Shown here piece after piece: positions 1-9,091 of a DNA stretch of 64,000 nt. Source of the stretch: JACVRW01 sp963821275 (lineage in GTDB: Bacteria > Actinomycetota > Thermoleophilia > Solirubrobacterales > Thermoleophilaceae). The stretch lies in NCBI GenBank assembly GCA_963821275.1, contig CAWGDF010000009.1:558001-622000 (forward strand). The letters are read 5' to 3'. A program made the position numbers and the translations under genes. Below the pieces are notes generated by a model. It was not told the origin of the DNA. It ran no database searches and saw only the letters and a program-made list of their open reading frames with translations. How positions within the stretch are numbered: position 1 is the first letter of the stretch; every line of letters begins with the position of its first letter.

Positions 1-1
1 C

Positions 2-34
2 AAGGAGGGGCTCCGCCTGAGCGCGAAGAGATAA
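2..34 (+). CDS. possible C-terminal tail of an upstream gene
   Basis: One frame entering from the left edge reads about ten codons ending in SAKR and a TAA at 32-34. It could be the last residues of a gene lying outside the window. It is too short to identify, and bases 35-74 hold nothing else I recognise. Confidence 0.2.
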   Translation, partial: KEGLRLSAKR

Positions 35-74
35 CGGCACCCGGAGCCCGACCGCGGGCGGGCTGCTGGCAGAC

Positions 75-2709
75 TTGGACGTCATGCCCGGCGACCGGCT
101 GAGAAGGCTCGAGGAGCGGACGCGCTACGACCCCAGCGAGGTCGAGGCGCCCGTGTTCGCCCGCTGGGAGGCGGCGGGAATCTTCCACCCCGAGCCGGAG
201 GGGCCGGCTGCCGGCAACTACTCGATCGCGGTGCCGCCGCCGAACGTGACCGGGTCGCTGCACATGGGTCATGCGCTCAATGGCTCGATCCAGGACCTCT
301 GCATCCGGGTGGCGCGCATGCGGGGAATCCACACCAAGTGGATCTACGGGACCGATCACGCTGGGATCGCCACCCAGCGGCAGGTGGAGAACGCGCTGGC
401 CGACGAGGGCCTGACCAAGGAGGAGCTGGGCCGCGAGCGGTTCGTGGAGCGGGTCTGGGAGTGGCGCCGCCTCTACGGCTCGCGCATCACCGACCAGTAC
501 AAGCGCCTCGGCGCGTCGCTCGACTACTCGGACGAGCGCTTCACGATGGACGACGCCTACGTGCGGGCGGTCATGCACGTGTTCGTCCGCCTGTTCGAGA
601 AGCGGCTGATCTACCGCGACAACTACATGGTCAACTGGGACCCGGGCCTTCGGACCGCGATCTCGGACCTCGAGGTGGAGCAGCGGGCGGTGGAGGACAC
701 GCTCTACCTGTTCGATTACCCGCTCGAGTCCGGCTCCGGCGCCCTCACCGTCGCCACGGTGCGCCCGGAGACGATGCTCGCCGACACCGCCATCGCGGTG
801 AACCCGGCCGACGAGCGCTACTCGCGGCTGGTGGGAGAAGCGGCGATCCTTCCCCTGGTCGGCCGGCGGCTCGAGATCATCGCCGACGAGTATGTGGACC
901 CGGAGTTCGGCACGGGCGCGCTGAAGATCACGCCGGGCCACGATCCGGCGGACTTCGACATCGGGCGCGCCCACGGTCTCGAGGAGGTGACGGTGATCGG
1001 GGAGGACGGTCGCATCACCGACGCCGCTCCCGAGGGCTTCCGCGGGATGGAGGCCGAGGAGGCGCGCGCGGCGGTGGTGGCCGCGCTGCGGGCCGAGGGT
1101 CTCGTGTCCGGCACGCAGCCCTACGTGCACGACGTCCCGCACTCCCAGCGCTCGGGGCGGCGAGTGGAGCCGCTGATCTCGCTCCAGTGGTTCTGCGACA
1201 TGGGCGAGCTTGCCAAGCCGGCGATCGAGGTGGTGCGAGACGGCCGCATCGCATTCCATCCCGAGACCCCGTGGACGGGCGTGTACCTCGACTGGCTGGA
1301 GAACATCCGCCCCTGGTGCATCTCGCGCCAGCTCTGGTGGGGTCACCAGCTGCCGGTCTGGTACCGGGGCGACGAGACGTACGTTGGCGAGGAGCCGCCC
1401 CGCGGAGGACGGCTGGCAGCGCGACCCCGACGTGCTCGACACCTGGTTCTCATCGGGGCTGTGGCCCTTCGCCACGCTCGGCTGGCCGGAACAGACCCCC
1501 GCTCTACGCGCCTTCTACCCCACCGACGTGCTCTCGACGGGCCGGGACATCATCTTCCTGTGGGTGGCTCGGATGGTGATGCTCGGTCTCGAGTTCACCG
1601 GCGACATCCCGTTCTCCGACGTGAACATCCATTCGATCATCCAGGCGCCCGACAAGCGCCGGATGTCGAAGTCGCTCGGCACCGGGATCGACCCGCTCGA
1701 CCTGATCGGCGGCGGTCCGCGGCCGCCCGTCTACCAGCAAGGTGGGGAGTTCCCGGCCTACGGGGCCGACGCCCTGCGCTTCGGCCTGCTCGCGATGTCC
1801 TCCTCTCAGGACGTGCGCTTCAACGAGGAGCGGGTCAAGCAGGGCCGGGACCTGGCCAACAAGCTCTGGAACGCGTCGCGGCTCATCCTGCTGCGGGTGG
1901 CGGACACCGAGCCCGACCCCCGCGCGGCGGACGCGGTGGAGGATCGCTGGATCGTGTCCCGGCTCGAGCGGCTCACCGCCCGCGTGAGCGAGCTGTTCGA
2001 CGGCTTTCGCTTCTCGCCGGCGGTGCTTGACCTGTACGGCGCCTTCTGGTCCGAGCTCTGCGACTGGTACCTCGAGCTGGCCAAGCCGCGGCTCTACGAG
2101 GAGGACAACGCCGCGGTCTCCGGGGTGCTCCTGTGGGCGCTCGAGCGGACGCTGCAGCTGCTTCATCCCGTGATGCCCTTCGTGACCGAGGAGATCTGGT
2201 CGTTCCTGCCCGGTGAGCGCGGCCTGCTGGCCGTGGCGCCCTGGCCCGCGGCCGACGAGTCGCGCACCGACGAAGCGGCTGAGTCCGAGCTGGAGCGGCT
2301 CATCGAGGCGGTGACGGCCCTGCGTCGCTACCGCGACGAGGTGGGCGCGAAGGCCGGCGTGGCGGCTCGCGGCCTGCTGGTGGCGGAGGGCTACGAGCAG
2401 ACCAGTGAGCACCTCGCGCGGCTGTCACGGTTCGAGCTGACCGTGGACGGCTCGCCCGACGGCGACGTGGTCGCGGTCGTGCCGGTGGCGGGCGGCGCCG
2501 TGCAGGTGCTGCCCTCGGACGCGTTCGACCCCGAGGAGGGCCGGCGCCGGATCGAGGCCAGGCGCGAGCAGCTGCGCAGCGAGATTCAGCGGGCGGAGCG
2601 CAAGCTGGCCAACGAGCAGTTCGTAGCCAAGGCGCCGCCGGCCGTGGTCGAGGAGGAGCGGCGCAAGCTCAGCGAGTACCGCGAGTCGCTGCGGCGCCTG
2701 GACGGATGA
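75..2709 (+). CDS. valS: valyl-tRNA synthetase, interrupted by a +1 frameshift
   Basis: Charges tRNA-Val with valine in the cytoplasm. The first frame (TTG at 75; ATG at 84 is an alternative start) carries PPPNVTGSLHMGH with the HIGH-type signature at residues 63-66, the CP1 editing domain and WCISRQLWWGHQLPVW. Near 1398 the frame is lost. The other frame resumes with AEDGWQRDPDVLDTWFSSG, then MSKS at about residue 530 of the joined protein, the anticodon-binding domain, and a C-terminal charged coiled-coil arm typical of ValRS. Removing one C from the CCCC run at 1398-1401 restores a continuous 877-residue protein of normal length. An insertion of about 17 residues (GGGPRPPVYQQGG and flanks) follows the MSKS loop. 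The stop overlaps the folC start by four bases. Identity is certain; only the frame break is in doubt. Confidence 0.95.
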
Positions 2710-3950
2710 CCTTCCGGCAGGCCGAGGAGTACCTGCTGGGCCTGGAGCTGTTCGGCATGCGCTTCGGGCTCGACCGCATGCACAAGCTGATGACCGTGCT
2801 GGGGCTGCCGCAGCGCCGCTTCGCCTCGATTCACGTGGTGGGCTCGAACGGCAAGTCATCGACCGTGCGCTTCTGCGCCGCCCTCCTGGAGCGCCATGGC
2901 CTGCGGACGGGCAGCTACACCTCCCCCCACCTGAGCTCCTTCCGCGAGCGGGTCGAGGTGGGGGAGACGCCGGTGTCGGAGGCTGCCTTCGCCGCCGCCG
3001 TCGCGCGCGCGGCCCACGCGGCGGAGCTCGTCAACCGCACCCAGGCCGCGGACGATCAGGTGACCCAGTTCGAGGCCCTGACGGCCTCGGCCTACTACGA
3101 GCTCGCGCACAGCGGCGTGGAGGTCGCGGTGGTGGAGGCCGGCCTGGGCGGGCGCTTCGACGCCACCAACGTGATCCCCTCGAAGGTGCAGGTGCTCACC
3201 TCGGTGGGGCTCGAGCACACGCGTTGGCTGGGGCCGACCCTGACCGACATCGCCGAGGAGAAGCTCGCCGTCGTGCGCGAGCAGGGCACGCTCGTGACGG
3301 GCGTGCTGGATCCGGAGTCACGCGCGGTTGCGGAGCGGATGGCCACAGATCGCCACGCCCGGCTCGTGACCGTGGCCGACGAGCAGGCCGGGCGGGTCCT
3401 CCTCGCGCCCGGTCGCTTCCAGCGCCAGAACTTCGCGCTCGCCGCGCACGCCGCAGAGGCCTTTCTCGGGCGTCCGCTGGACCAGCAGGCGGTGCTCCGG
3501 GCGGCTGCCGAGACGCGCGTGCCCGGCCGGCTCGACGTCGTGGCCGAAGAGCCGCTGGTGGTGCACGACGGCGCACACAACCCGGCGGGGGCCGGCGCGC
3601 TCGCAGAGTCGCTGGACGAGGTGATGGGCGAGCGCCGCCCGCGCGTGGCGGTGGTCGGCGTGCTCGAGGACAAGGATGCGGCCGGCATGCTGGAGGCGCT
3701 GCTCGGGCACTTCCAGCACGTCGTCTTCACCCGCTCGCACAACCCGCGCTCACTGTCGCCGGCCACGCTGGCCACGCTGGCCGAGAAGCTCGGCGGCCCG
3801 CCCTGGGAGACGGTGGCCGAGCCCATCGCGGCGCTGGAGCGCGCCGTGGCCCTGGCCGGCCCCGGCGGCGCGGTGCTCGCGACCGGCTCGATCTACCTGA
3901 TCGCCGACCTCGTGCGGCGTGAGCCGGGCGCTCGGGCCTCGTCGCTGTAG
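2706..3950 (+). CDS. folC: bifunctional folylpolyglutamate/dihydrofolate synthase
   Basis: Mur-ligase-family enzyme that adds glutamate to folates (and in many bacteria to dihydropteroate). 414 residues, the usual FolC length. The ATP-binding loop VVGSNGKSS (residues 44-52) has Ser where many homologues have Thr (GTNGK). Further signatures are SPHLSSFRERV, the GLGGRFDATN segment and VHDGAHNPAG (around residue 285). The ATG overlaps the valS stop as ATGA, so the two genes are translationally coupled; valS-folC is a common bacterial pair. Cytosolic. Confidence 0.95.
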   Translation: MTFRQAEEYLLGLELFGMRFGLDRMHKLMTVLGLPQRRFASIHVVGSNGKSSTVRFCAALLERHGLRTGSYTSPHLSSFRERVEVGETPVSEAAFAAAVARAAHAAELVNRTQAADDQVTQFEALTASAYYELAHSGVEVAVVEAGLGGRFDATNVIPSKVQVLTSVGLEHTRWLGPTLTDIAEEKLAVVREQGTLVTGVLDPESRAVAERMATDRHARLVTVADEQAGRVLLAPGRFQRQNFALAAHAAEAFLGRPLDQQAVLRAAAETRVPGRLDVVAEEPLVVHDGAHNPAGAGALAESLDEVMGERRPRVAVVGVLEDKDAAGMLEALLGHFQHVVFTRSHNPRSLSPATLATLAEKLGGPPWETVAEPIAALERAVALAGPGGAVLATGSIYLIADLVRREPGARASSL

Positions 3951-3961
3951 CCGAGCGCGGG

Positions 3962-4597
3962 TCAGGCGTCCGGATCCTCCCGGCCGCTCTCACCGGGTAT
4001 GCGTCGAACCGAGCCCCAGCCGTACTTGGTCCACGCCACGAGCAGCGCCGCGCCCGTGGCGGCGCCGAGCGTGTCGGCGATGAGGTCGCCGACGGTGTCG
4101 TCGTTGGAGGTCTGGAGCTGCGAGCCAAAGACGTTGTCGGAGGTCCACTCGAGGATCTCCCAGATCCCGCCGATCGCGACGCCGAGGGCCAGCGTGATGA
4201 CGAAGATGCCCGCATAGTGGTTGGGGGTGAAGTCCTCGCGCATGTCGGGCAGGACCTCGATCCGGGCCAGCGCGATGTAGGCGACCTGCGAGCACAGCAT
4301 CGGCACGATGAAGTGGACGACGTTGTCGTAGGGCTTCCAGGCGTCGTACAGGCCAAGGGCCTCTCCCCAGCCAGTGAGGATCATCGCGACGGTGAAGCCC
4401 AGGTCGTAGAGACGGGGCAGGTTCACCGCGCGCGCCACGAGCAGCGCCGTGCCGCCGACCAGAAGGTTGGCCACCCCGCCGAGCTCGCCCAGGATCGCGA
4501 AGACGGCCGCGCCCACGAAGAAGGTCACGCGCAACAGGTCGATGGGGTCGCGGATCACGCGGCTCCAGTCGCCCATCACGAGGGTCCGGCCGTTCAT
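3962..4597 (-). CDS. multi-pass membrane protein, DUF2238/YjdF-like
   Basis: About 211 residues with at least five hydrophobic segments and the conserved inter-helix signatures YDNVVHFIVPML and GGIWEILEWTSDN, which resemble the DUF2238 (YjdF) membrane family of unknown function. I place the start at the ATG at 4597. A GTG at 4663 in the same frame would add 22 hydrophilic residues and overlap the divergent small gene at 4635. It lies convergent to folC with 11 bases between the stops. Family assignment is from remembered motifs; no function can be given. Confidence 0.7.
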   Translation of the reverse strand: MNGRTLVMGDWSRVIRDPIDLLRVTFFVGAAVFAILGELGGVANLLVGGTALLVARAVNLPRLYDLGFTVAMILTGWGEALGLYDAWKPYDNVVHFIVPMLCSQVAYIALARIEVLPDMREDFTPNHYAGIFVITLALGVAIGGIWEILEWTSDNVFGSQLQTSNDDTVGDLIADTLGAATGAALLVAWTKYGWGSVRRIPGESGREDPDA

Positions 4598-4634
4598 AAC
4601 GCCGGCGTACCCAACCTGCCACGATTCAGGCCCG

Positions 4635-4751
4635 ATGGACGGCGACGGGCCCCGCTTCGGCACGATGATCGGCCTCGTGGCCGTGGTCGTGGCCGCCGTG
4701 ATCCTGGTCTTCTTCGGGATCGGCTACGCGCTCGGCCGGTTATTCCTGTAA
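4635..4751 (+). CDS. small single-span membrane protein (38 aa)
   Basis: ATG at 4635 to TAA at 4749-4751. A short hydrophilic start (DGDGPRFG) is followed by one strongly hydrophobic helix of about 22 residues ending GYALGRLFL. It lies just upstream of, and on the same strand as, the zinc-ribbon membrane protein, and divergent from the DUF2238-like gene. There is no clear Shine-Dalgarno. Small actinobacterial membrane peptides of this form are common but uncharacterised; it could be spurious. Confidence 0.45.
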   Translation: MDGDGPRFGTMIGLVAVVVAAVILVFFGIGYALGRLFL

Positions 4752-4761
4752 CCCCTACCAC

Positions 4762-4767
4762 TACACT
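4762..4767 (+). promoter_or_regulatory. -10 box TACACT
   Basis: TACACT lies nine bases before the ATG at 4777, giving a transcript with almost no leader. The same hexamer recurs before rplU, rpsT (complement) and yqeY in this window. Confidence 0.4.
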
Positions 4768-4776
4768 CGCGCATCA

Positions 4777-5358
4777 ATGGGTCCTCTCGCCGTCTTCGGC
4801 ATCGAGAACGACGGGCTGAACCTCGCGGTCAACCTGCTGCTGCTGTTCCTCGTCGTGATCTGGCTGGCGCTCGTCTACTGGACGTTCGCGGACGCTCGCC
4901 GCCGAATAGGCGACCCGCTGCTGGTCGCCTGCGCCACCGCGGCCTCCCTGTTTCCCTTCGTGGGCACCGTGATCTATCTGATCGTGCGTCCGCCGGAGTA
5001 CCTCGACGACGTGCGCGAGCGGGAGCTCGAGATCGCCGCCGCGGAGGCGCGTATCGCCAACTTCGAGCACCTGAGCTGTCAGTACTGCGGCTTCGAGGTC
5101 GAGAAGACGTTCCTGCGCTGCCCGAGCTGCCTGCGCCGCCTGAAGGAGCCCTGCACGGTGTGCGGGAAGCCGCTCGATCCGCACTGGAAGATCTGCCCGT
5201 ATTGCGAGGCCGAGGTGGGCCAGGTCGCGCCGGAAGCGCGCCGCGTCCGAACCCGCCGGGCCGCTGCGGCCCGCGCGGCCGCCCGCCCGCCCGAGGCTGC
5301 GGTGGAGCCCGCCCGGGCCACGCCGACTGAGGAACGCCGGCCCCAGTCTGCCGGCTGA
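4777..5358 (+). CDS. membrane-anchored double zinc-ribbon protein
   Basis: 193 residues. Two transmembrane helices (about 15-35 and 48-66) are followed by a short amphipathic linker and then four Cys pairs: CQYC, CPSC, CTVC and CPYC, spaced as two zinc ribbons (about residues 105-150). The tail is Arg/Ala/Pro-rich and probably disordered. This layout (hydrophobic hairpin plus cytoplasmic zinc ribbon) is frequent in Actinobacteria and of unknown function. The start is supported by a TACACT box nine bases upstream. It lies 22 bases before ndk and may share its transcript. Confidence 0.75.
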   Translation: MGPLAVFGIENDGLNLAVNLLLLFLVVIWLALVYWTFADARRRIGDPLLVACATAASLFPFVGTVIYLIVRPPEYLDDVRERELEIAAAEARIANFEHLSCQYCGFEVEKTFLRCPSCLRRLKEPCTVCGKPLDPHWKICPYCEAEVGQVAPEARRVRTRRAAAARAAARPPEAAVEPARATPTEERRPQSAG

Positions 5359-5380
5359 GCATCCCCCAACAAGGAGCGCA

Positions 5381-5791
5381 ATGGACCGGACCCTGATCCT
5401 GGTGAAGCCGGATGCCTTCGAGCGCGGCCTCACCGGCGAGGTGATCGCCCGGTTCGAGCGCAAGGGCCTGCGGATCGTCGCGATGAGCCACATGGAGCTC
5501 CACCGCGAGCTCGCCGAGCGCCACTACGAGGAACACGCCGAGCGGCCGTTCTTCGACGATCTGGTGGACTTCATCACCGGCGGCCCGCTCGTCGCGCTCG
5601 TGCTCGAGGGCCACGAGGCGGTCACCGCGGCGCGTCAGGTGATCGGGGCCACCAATCCGCTCGAAGCGGCGCCGGGATCGATCAGGGGCGACTTCGGCCT
5701 GGAGGTGCAGACGAACCTGGTGCACGGCTCGGACTCAGCCGAATCGGCCGAGCGCGAGATCGGGCTGTTCTTCCCGGAGCTTGACTCCTGA
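5381..5791 (+). CDS. ndk: nucleoside diphosphate kinase
   Basis: Transfers the gamma phosphate of ATP to NDPs through a phosphohistidine intermediate. 136 residues, the normal length. It begins with RTLILVKPDAFERGL, and the active-site histidine is in NLVHGSDSAESAEREI (H115). A good Shine-Dalgarno, AAGGAG, lies at 5371-5376. Its 3' end overlaps the maf start by 11 bases, so nucleotide maintenance genes ndk and maf appear co-translated. Confidence 0.97.
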   Translation: MDRTLILVKPDAFERGLTGEVIARFERKGLRIVAMSHMELHRELAERHYEEHAERPFFDDLVDFITGGPLVALVLEGHEAVTAARQVIGATNPLEAAPGSIRGDFGLEVQTNLVHGSDSAESAEREIGLFFPELDS

Positions 5792-6341
5792 GACGCTGAT
5801 TCTCGCCTCCCGCTCGCCCCAGCGGCGGGCGATCCTGCAGCAACTCGGCGTGCCCTTCACCGCGGTCGCCCCGGACGTGGACGAGCTGGCCGAGGGAGAC
5901 CCCCACGCGCTTGTGCGCGAGAACGCCGCCCGCAAGGCGCGCGCCGTGCCCGGCGAGCGCGTCCTCGGCGTCGATACCGCCGTGGTGCTCGACGGCCGGC
6001 CGCTGGGCAAGCCGCGCGACGCCGGCGAGGCGCGGTCCTTCCTGACAGCGCTGTCGGGGCGAACGCATGAGGTGCTGAGCGGCGTGATGCTGCGCGAGGA
6101 GGGCCACGAGCGCGAGCACGTGGCCGCGACGACCGTGCGCTTCCGGGCGCTCGAGCAGCGCGACCTGGACTGGTATCTCGCCAGCGAGGAGTGGCGGGAG
6201 CGTGCGGGCGGCTACGCCATCCAGGGCCGGGGCGCTGCTCTGGTGGACGAGATCCACGGTGACTACTGGAACGTCGTGGGCCTGCCGGTGGCGGCGCTGA
6301 TGGGCCTCTGCCCCGGCCTGCTGCATGGGCACGCCGAATGA
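5781..6341 (+). CDS. maf: Maf-like nucleotide pyrophosphatase
   Basis: House-cleaning dNTP/NTP pyrophosphatase (septum-formation inhibitor family). 186 residues from a TTG start inside the ndk 3' end. Signatures are LASRSPQRRAIL at the N-terminus, the catalytic Asp in LGVDTAVVLDGRPLGKP, and GGYAIQGRGAALV near the C-terminus. The TTG is chosen because it places LILASRSP directly at the N-terminus as in the family; no other start lies close. Confidence 0.92.
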   Translation: MTPETLILASRSPQRRAILQQLGVPFTAVAPDVDELAEGDPHALVRENAARKARAVPGERVLGVDTAVVLDGRPLGKPRDAGEARSFLTALSGRTHEVLSGVMLREEGHEREHVAATTVRFRALEQRDLDWYLASEEWRERAGGYAIQGRGAALVDEIHGDYWNVVGLPVAALMGLCPGLLHGHAE

Positions 6342-6502
6342 GGCGGGGCGCAACCCACGCGCCGTACGCTAGGGGCCTATTGCGCCCTCAACGTACGGAG
6401 CGTGGCCGCGTCCGGCCGAGCGCGGGTCACCCGGCGGCTTGTCGTCTAGACTCCGGCGCGCGGCTCGGGCCGGGCCGACGTCCCCGCAACCTCCGGCCCG
6501 AG

Positions 6503-6533
6503 TTGTGCGGGTCGCCGCCCGGCGGCCTATCCT
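6503..6533 (+). promoter_or_regulatory. possible mreB promoter (TTGTGC-N19-TATCCT)
   Basis: In the 210-base gap 6342-6551, the longest in the window, TTGTGC at 6503-6508 and TATCCT at 6528-6533 form a plausible -35/-10 pair with a long 19-base spacer, 18 bases before the mreB ATG. The rest of the gap shows no recognisable feature. Confidence 0.3.
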
Positions 6534-6551
6534 CTCTTTCCTCACATCGCG

Positions 6552-7598
6552 ATGGGCTTTTTCTCGTACCTCACTGGCATGGGCGGCCGCGATATGGCGG
6601 TGGACCTCGGGACCGCGAACACGCTCGTCTACGTCCGCGGCCGCGGCATCGTGCTCTCGGAGCCGTCGGTCGTGGCGATCGACTCGCGCACCACCGAGGT
6701 GCACGCCGTGGGCATCGAGGCCAAGCGGATGCTGGGCCGCACGCCGGGCACGATCCAGGCGATCCGCCCGCTCAAGGACGGTGTGATCGCGGACTTCGAC
6801 GTGACCGAGCAGATGCTGCGGCACTTCATCCAGAAGGTGCACCAGAACCGCTGGGCCCACCCGCGCGTGGTGGTCTGCGTGCCCTCGGGGGTGACCGGGG
6901 TCGAGAAGCGCGCCGTGGAGGAGGCCTGCCTGTCCGCCGGCGCCCGCCAGGCCTACCTGATCGAGGAGCCGATGGCGGCGGCGATCGGGGCCGGGCTGCC
7001 GGTTGGTGAGCCCACGGGCAACATGGTGGTCGACGTCGGCGGTGGCACCAGCGAGGTGGCGGTGATCTCGCTCGGCGGCATCGTCGTGTCGCAGTCGATC
7101 CGGATCGGCGGCGACGAGCTGGACGACGCGATCATCGCCTACGTCAAGCGCGAGTACAAGCTGATGATCGGCCAGCAGACGGCCGAGGAGGTCAAGCTCG
7201 AGATCGGCTCGGCCTTCCCGCTGGACGAGGAGGTCCAGGCGGAGATCCGCGGGCGCGACCTCGTCTCCGGCCTGCCGAAGACGATCGTGCTCACGAGCGA
7301 AGAGGTGCGAATGGCGCTCGAGGAGCCGCTCCAGGCCATCATCGACGCTGTGAAGGAGACGCTCGACCGCACTCCGCCGGAGCTGGCCTCGGACATCATG
7401 GACCGCGGCATCATGCTCGCCGGGGGCGGGGCTCTCCTGCAGGGGCTCGACGAGCGCCTGCGCGACGAGACCCAGATGCCGGCGCACCTGGCCGAGTCGC
7501 CGCTCACCTGCGTGGCGGTGGGCTCGGGCCGCAGCCTCGAGGAGTTCGAGGCCATCCACCGCAGCAACAAGAATTCCCGAACGGCCCGGCGGCGGTAG
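6552..7598 (+). CDS. mreB: rod shape-determining protein MreB (bacterial actin)
   Basis: Actin-like ATPase that organises the elongasome under the membrane. 348 residues, normal length. The phosphate-1 motif is MAVDLGTANTLVYV (residues 17-30), connect-1/phosphate-2 is VVDVGGGTSEVAVISLGG, and an adenosine motif is IMLAGGGALLQGLDE. The N-terminal FFSYLTG is hydrophobic, fitting the membrane-binding helix of bacterial MreB. First gene of mreB-mreC-mreD-mrdA-rodA. The ATG at 6552 is the only sensible start. Confidence 0.98.
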   Translation: MGFFSYLTGMGGRDMAVDLGTANTLVYVRGRGIVLSEPSVVAIDSRTTEVHAVGIEAKRMLGRTPGTIQAIRPLKDGVIADFDVTEQMLRHFIQKVHQNRWAHPRVVVCVPSGVTGVEKRAVEEACLSAGARQAYLIEEPMAAAIGAGLPVGEPTGNMVVDVGGGTSEVAVISLGGIVVSQSIRIGGDELDDAIIAYVKREYKLMIGQQTAEEVKLEIGSAFPLDEEVQAEIRGRDLVSGLPKTIVLTSEEVRMALEEPLQAIIDAVKETLDRTPPELASDIMDRGIMLAGGGALLQGLDERLRDETQMPAHLAESPLTCVAVGSGRSLEEFEAIHRSNKNSRTARRR

Positions 7599-7622
7599 CC
7601 GCCGCTGCGCGGAGCGCACGGC

Positions 7623-8513
7623 GTGCAGGACAGGAAGGCGGTCCGCAGGCGGCGGGCAGCGCTCGCCGTCTTCGTCGCCCTGTCGCTGGTGGTGATCACG
7701 GCGTACTTCGGCGAGTCCGGTAGCGGCTTCTTCCATTCGCTCCAACGCGGCGCCCAGGAGACCTTCGCCCCGATCGAGAGCGGCGCCACCACGGTGCTCA
7801 AGCCGGTGCGCGACCTGGTGGGCTGGACCGGCGACACCTTCGACGCCAAGGACCAGAACGAGGAGCTCAAGGAGGAGGTCGAGCGGCTGCGCTCCGAGCT
7901 CGCGCAGATCCAGACCGCCGAACGCGACGGCCGCCAGCTGCGCGGGCTGGTGCGGCTGCAGCGCGAGGAGGGCTTTCCCCAGGGCACCGAGCCCGTGACC
8001 GCCCGGGTGATCGCCCGCTCCTCGACCAGCTGGTACTCGGGGCTGAAGATCGACAAGGGCGCCGGCGATGGGGTGAGGCTCGACCAGCCGGTGATCGCCG
8101 CAGGTGGCCTGGCGGGAAAGATCACGCGCGTGACCGACGGCACCGCCGAGGTGACGCTCATCACCGACGGCTCCAGCGCCGTCTCGGCGCAGATCATGCC
8201 CCGCGGCGCGGCCGGTGTGGTCAAGCCCGAGGTGGGGGATCCTGACGACATGCTGCTGGACTTCGTCCAGGCGGGCAACCGCGTCACCGAGGGCACGACC
8301 GTGGTGACCTCGGGCTTCAAGTCCGGCAAGGTGGAGTCGCTCTTCCCGCGCGGGATACCGATCGGCAGGGTGACCAAGGTGGACCTCGACGAGCTGGAGC
8401 TGTTCCAGCGGGTGCACATCCGGCCCTTCGCCGACCTCGGCCGCATCGACATCGTCCAGGTGCTCACCCGCCGGGGGCGGGGCACTCAGACCGCGGGGGT
8501 GATCACGCCGTGA
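7623..8513 (+). CDS. mreC: rod shape-determining protein MreC
   Basis: Elongasome scaffold that links cytoplasmic MreB to periplasmic synthases. 296 residues: a basic cytoplasmic start (RKAVRRRRA), one transmembrane helix (about 14-30), a coiled coil rich in Glu/Lys/Arg (about 80-105), then the beta-rich MreC domain with ARSSTSWYSGLKIDKG and VVTSGFKSGKVESLFPRGIPIG near the end. GTG start 24 bases after mreB; the stop overlaps the mreD GTG. Confidence 0.96.
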   Translation: MQDRKAVRRRRAALAVFVALSLVVITAYFGESGSGFFHSLQRGAQETFAPIESGATTVLKPVRDLVGWTGDTFDAKDQNEELKEEVERLRSELAQIQTAERDGRQLRGLVRLQREEGFPQGTEPVTARVIARSSTSWYSGLKIDKGAGDGVRLDQPVIAAGGLAGKITRVTDGTAEVTLITDGSSAVSAQIMPRGAAGVVKPEVGDPDDMLLDFVQAGNRVTEGTTVVTSGFKSGKVESLFPRGIPIGRVTKVDLDELELFQRVHIRPFADLGRIDIVQVLTRRGRGTQTAGVITP

Positions 8514-9091
8514 TCCTCTCGCCGGTCGCCTTCGTGCGCGTGGGGCTGCTCCTACTGGTCGCGCTGGTGCTGCAGGTCTCCGTGCTGAGCCGCATCGGGA
8601 TCGCCGGCGGGCACCCGGACATCGTGGTGCTGGTGGTGGCGGCCGTGGCCTTCTACGCCGGCAGCATCCCGGGCTGCGCCACCGGCTTCGCAGCGGGCTT
8701 CCTGCTCGATCTCGCCACCGGAGCCACCATGGGCGCCTCGTCCCTGGTCCTGATCGCCGTGGGCTACGGCGTGGGCCGTTTCCGCGAGCTGCGTGACCCC
8801 AGCCACGGGCTCCTGCCGATCCCGGTCGGCGTGGCCGCCACCGGAGCGTGGGTGCTGGCCTTCGCCGCGGTGTCCTTCATGCTCGACGTGGGGGCGAGAG
8901 TGAGCCCGCTCGTCATTCGCGAGATGATCGTGACCGTGCTGCTGAACGCCCTGCTGGCACTGCCGGTATTCGCGGGCTGCCGCTGGGTGCTGCGGCCCTC
9001 GCTGGCGGTCGATCCCCGCGAGCTCCGCCGTCGCCACCGCCAGGCGCCGCGCGAGTCCGGCCCGCTCGGCCTGCGAGGGCTCGAAATCTGA
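8510..9091 (+). CDS. mreD: rod shape-determining protein MreD
   Basis: Integral membrane partner of MreC. 193 residues with about five to six hydrophobic helices, including VGLLLLVALVLQVSVLSRIG and HPDIVVLVVAAVAFYAGSIPG, the typical MreD N-terminal half. The GTG overlaps the mreC stop (GTGA), and its own stop shares one base with the mrdA ATG. The C-terminal tail is basic. Function follows from family and operon position. Confidence 0.93.
   Translation: MILSPVAFVRVGLLLLVALVLQVSVLSRIGIAGGHPDIVVLVVAAVAFYAGSIPGCATGFAAGFLLDLATGATMGASSLVLIAVGYGVGRFRELRDPSHGLLPIPVGVAATGAWVLAFAAVSFMLDVGARVSPLVIREMIVTVLLNALLALPVFAGCRWVLRPSLAVDPRELRRRHRQAPRESGPLGLRGLEI

Noticed and set aside
35..74. T-box or other leader before valS
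   Set aside because: Only 40 bases are available and no T-box core (TGGNACC-type) or terminator is visible.
1380..1420. Programmed ribosomal frameshift in valS
   Set aside because: ValRS is not known to need one; two other genes show the same extra base in G/C runs, so a sequence error is simpler.
6369..8417. A 682-codon minus-strand frame opposite mreB and mreC
   Set aside because: Antisense to certain elongasome genes, His/Leu/Arg-rich, no recognisable domain.
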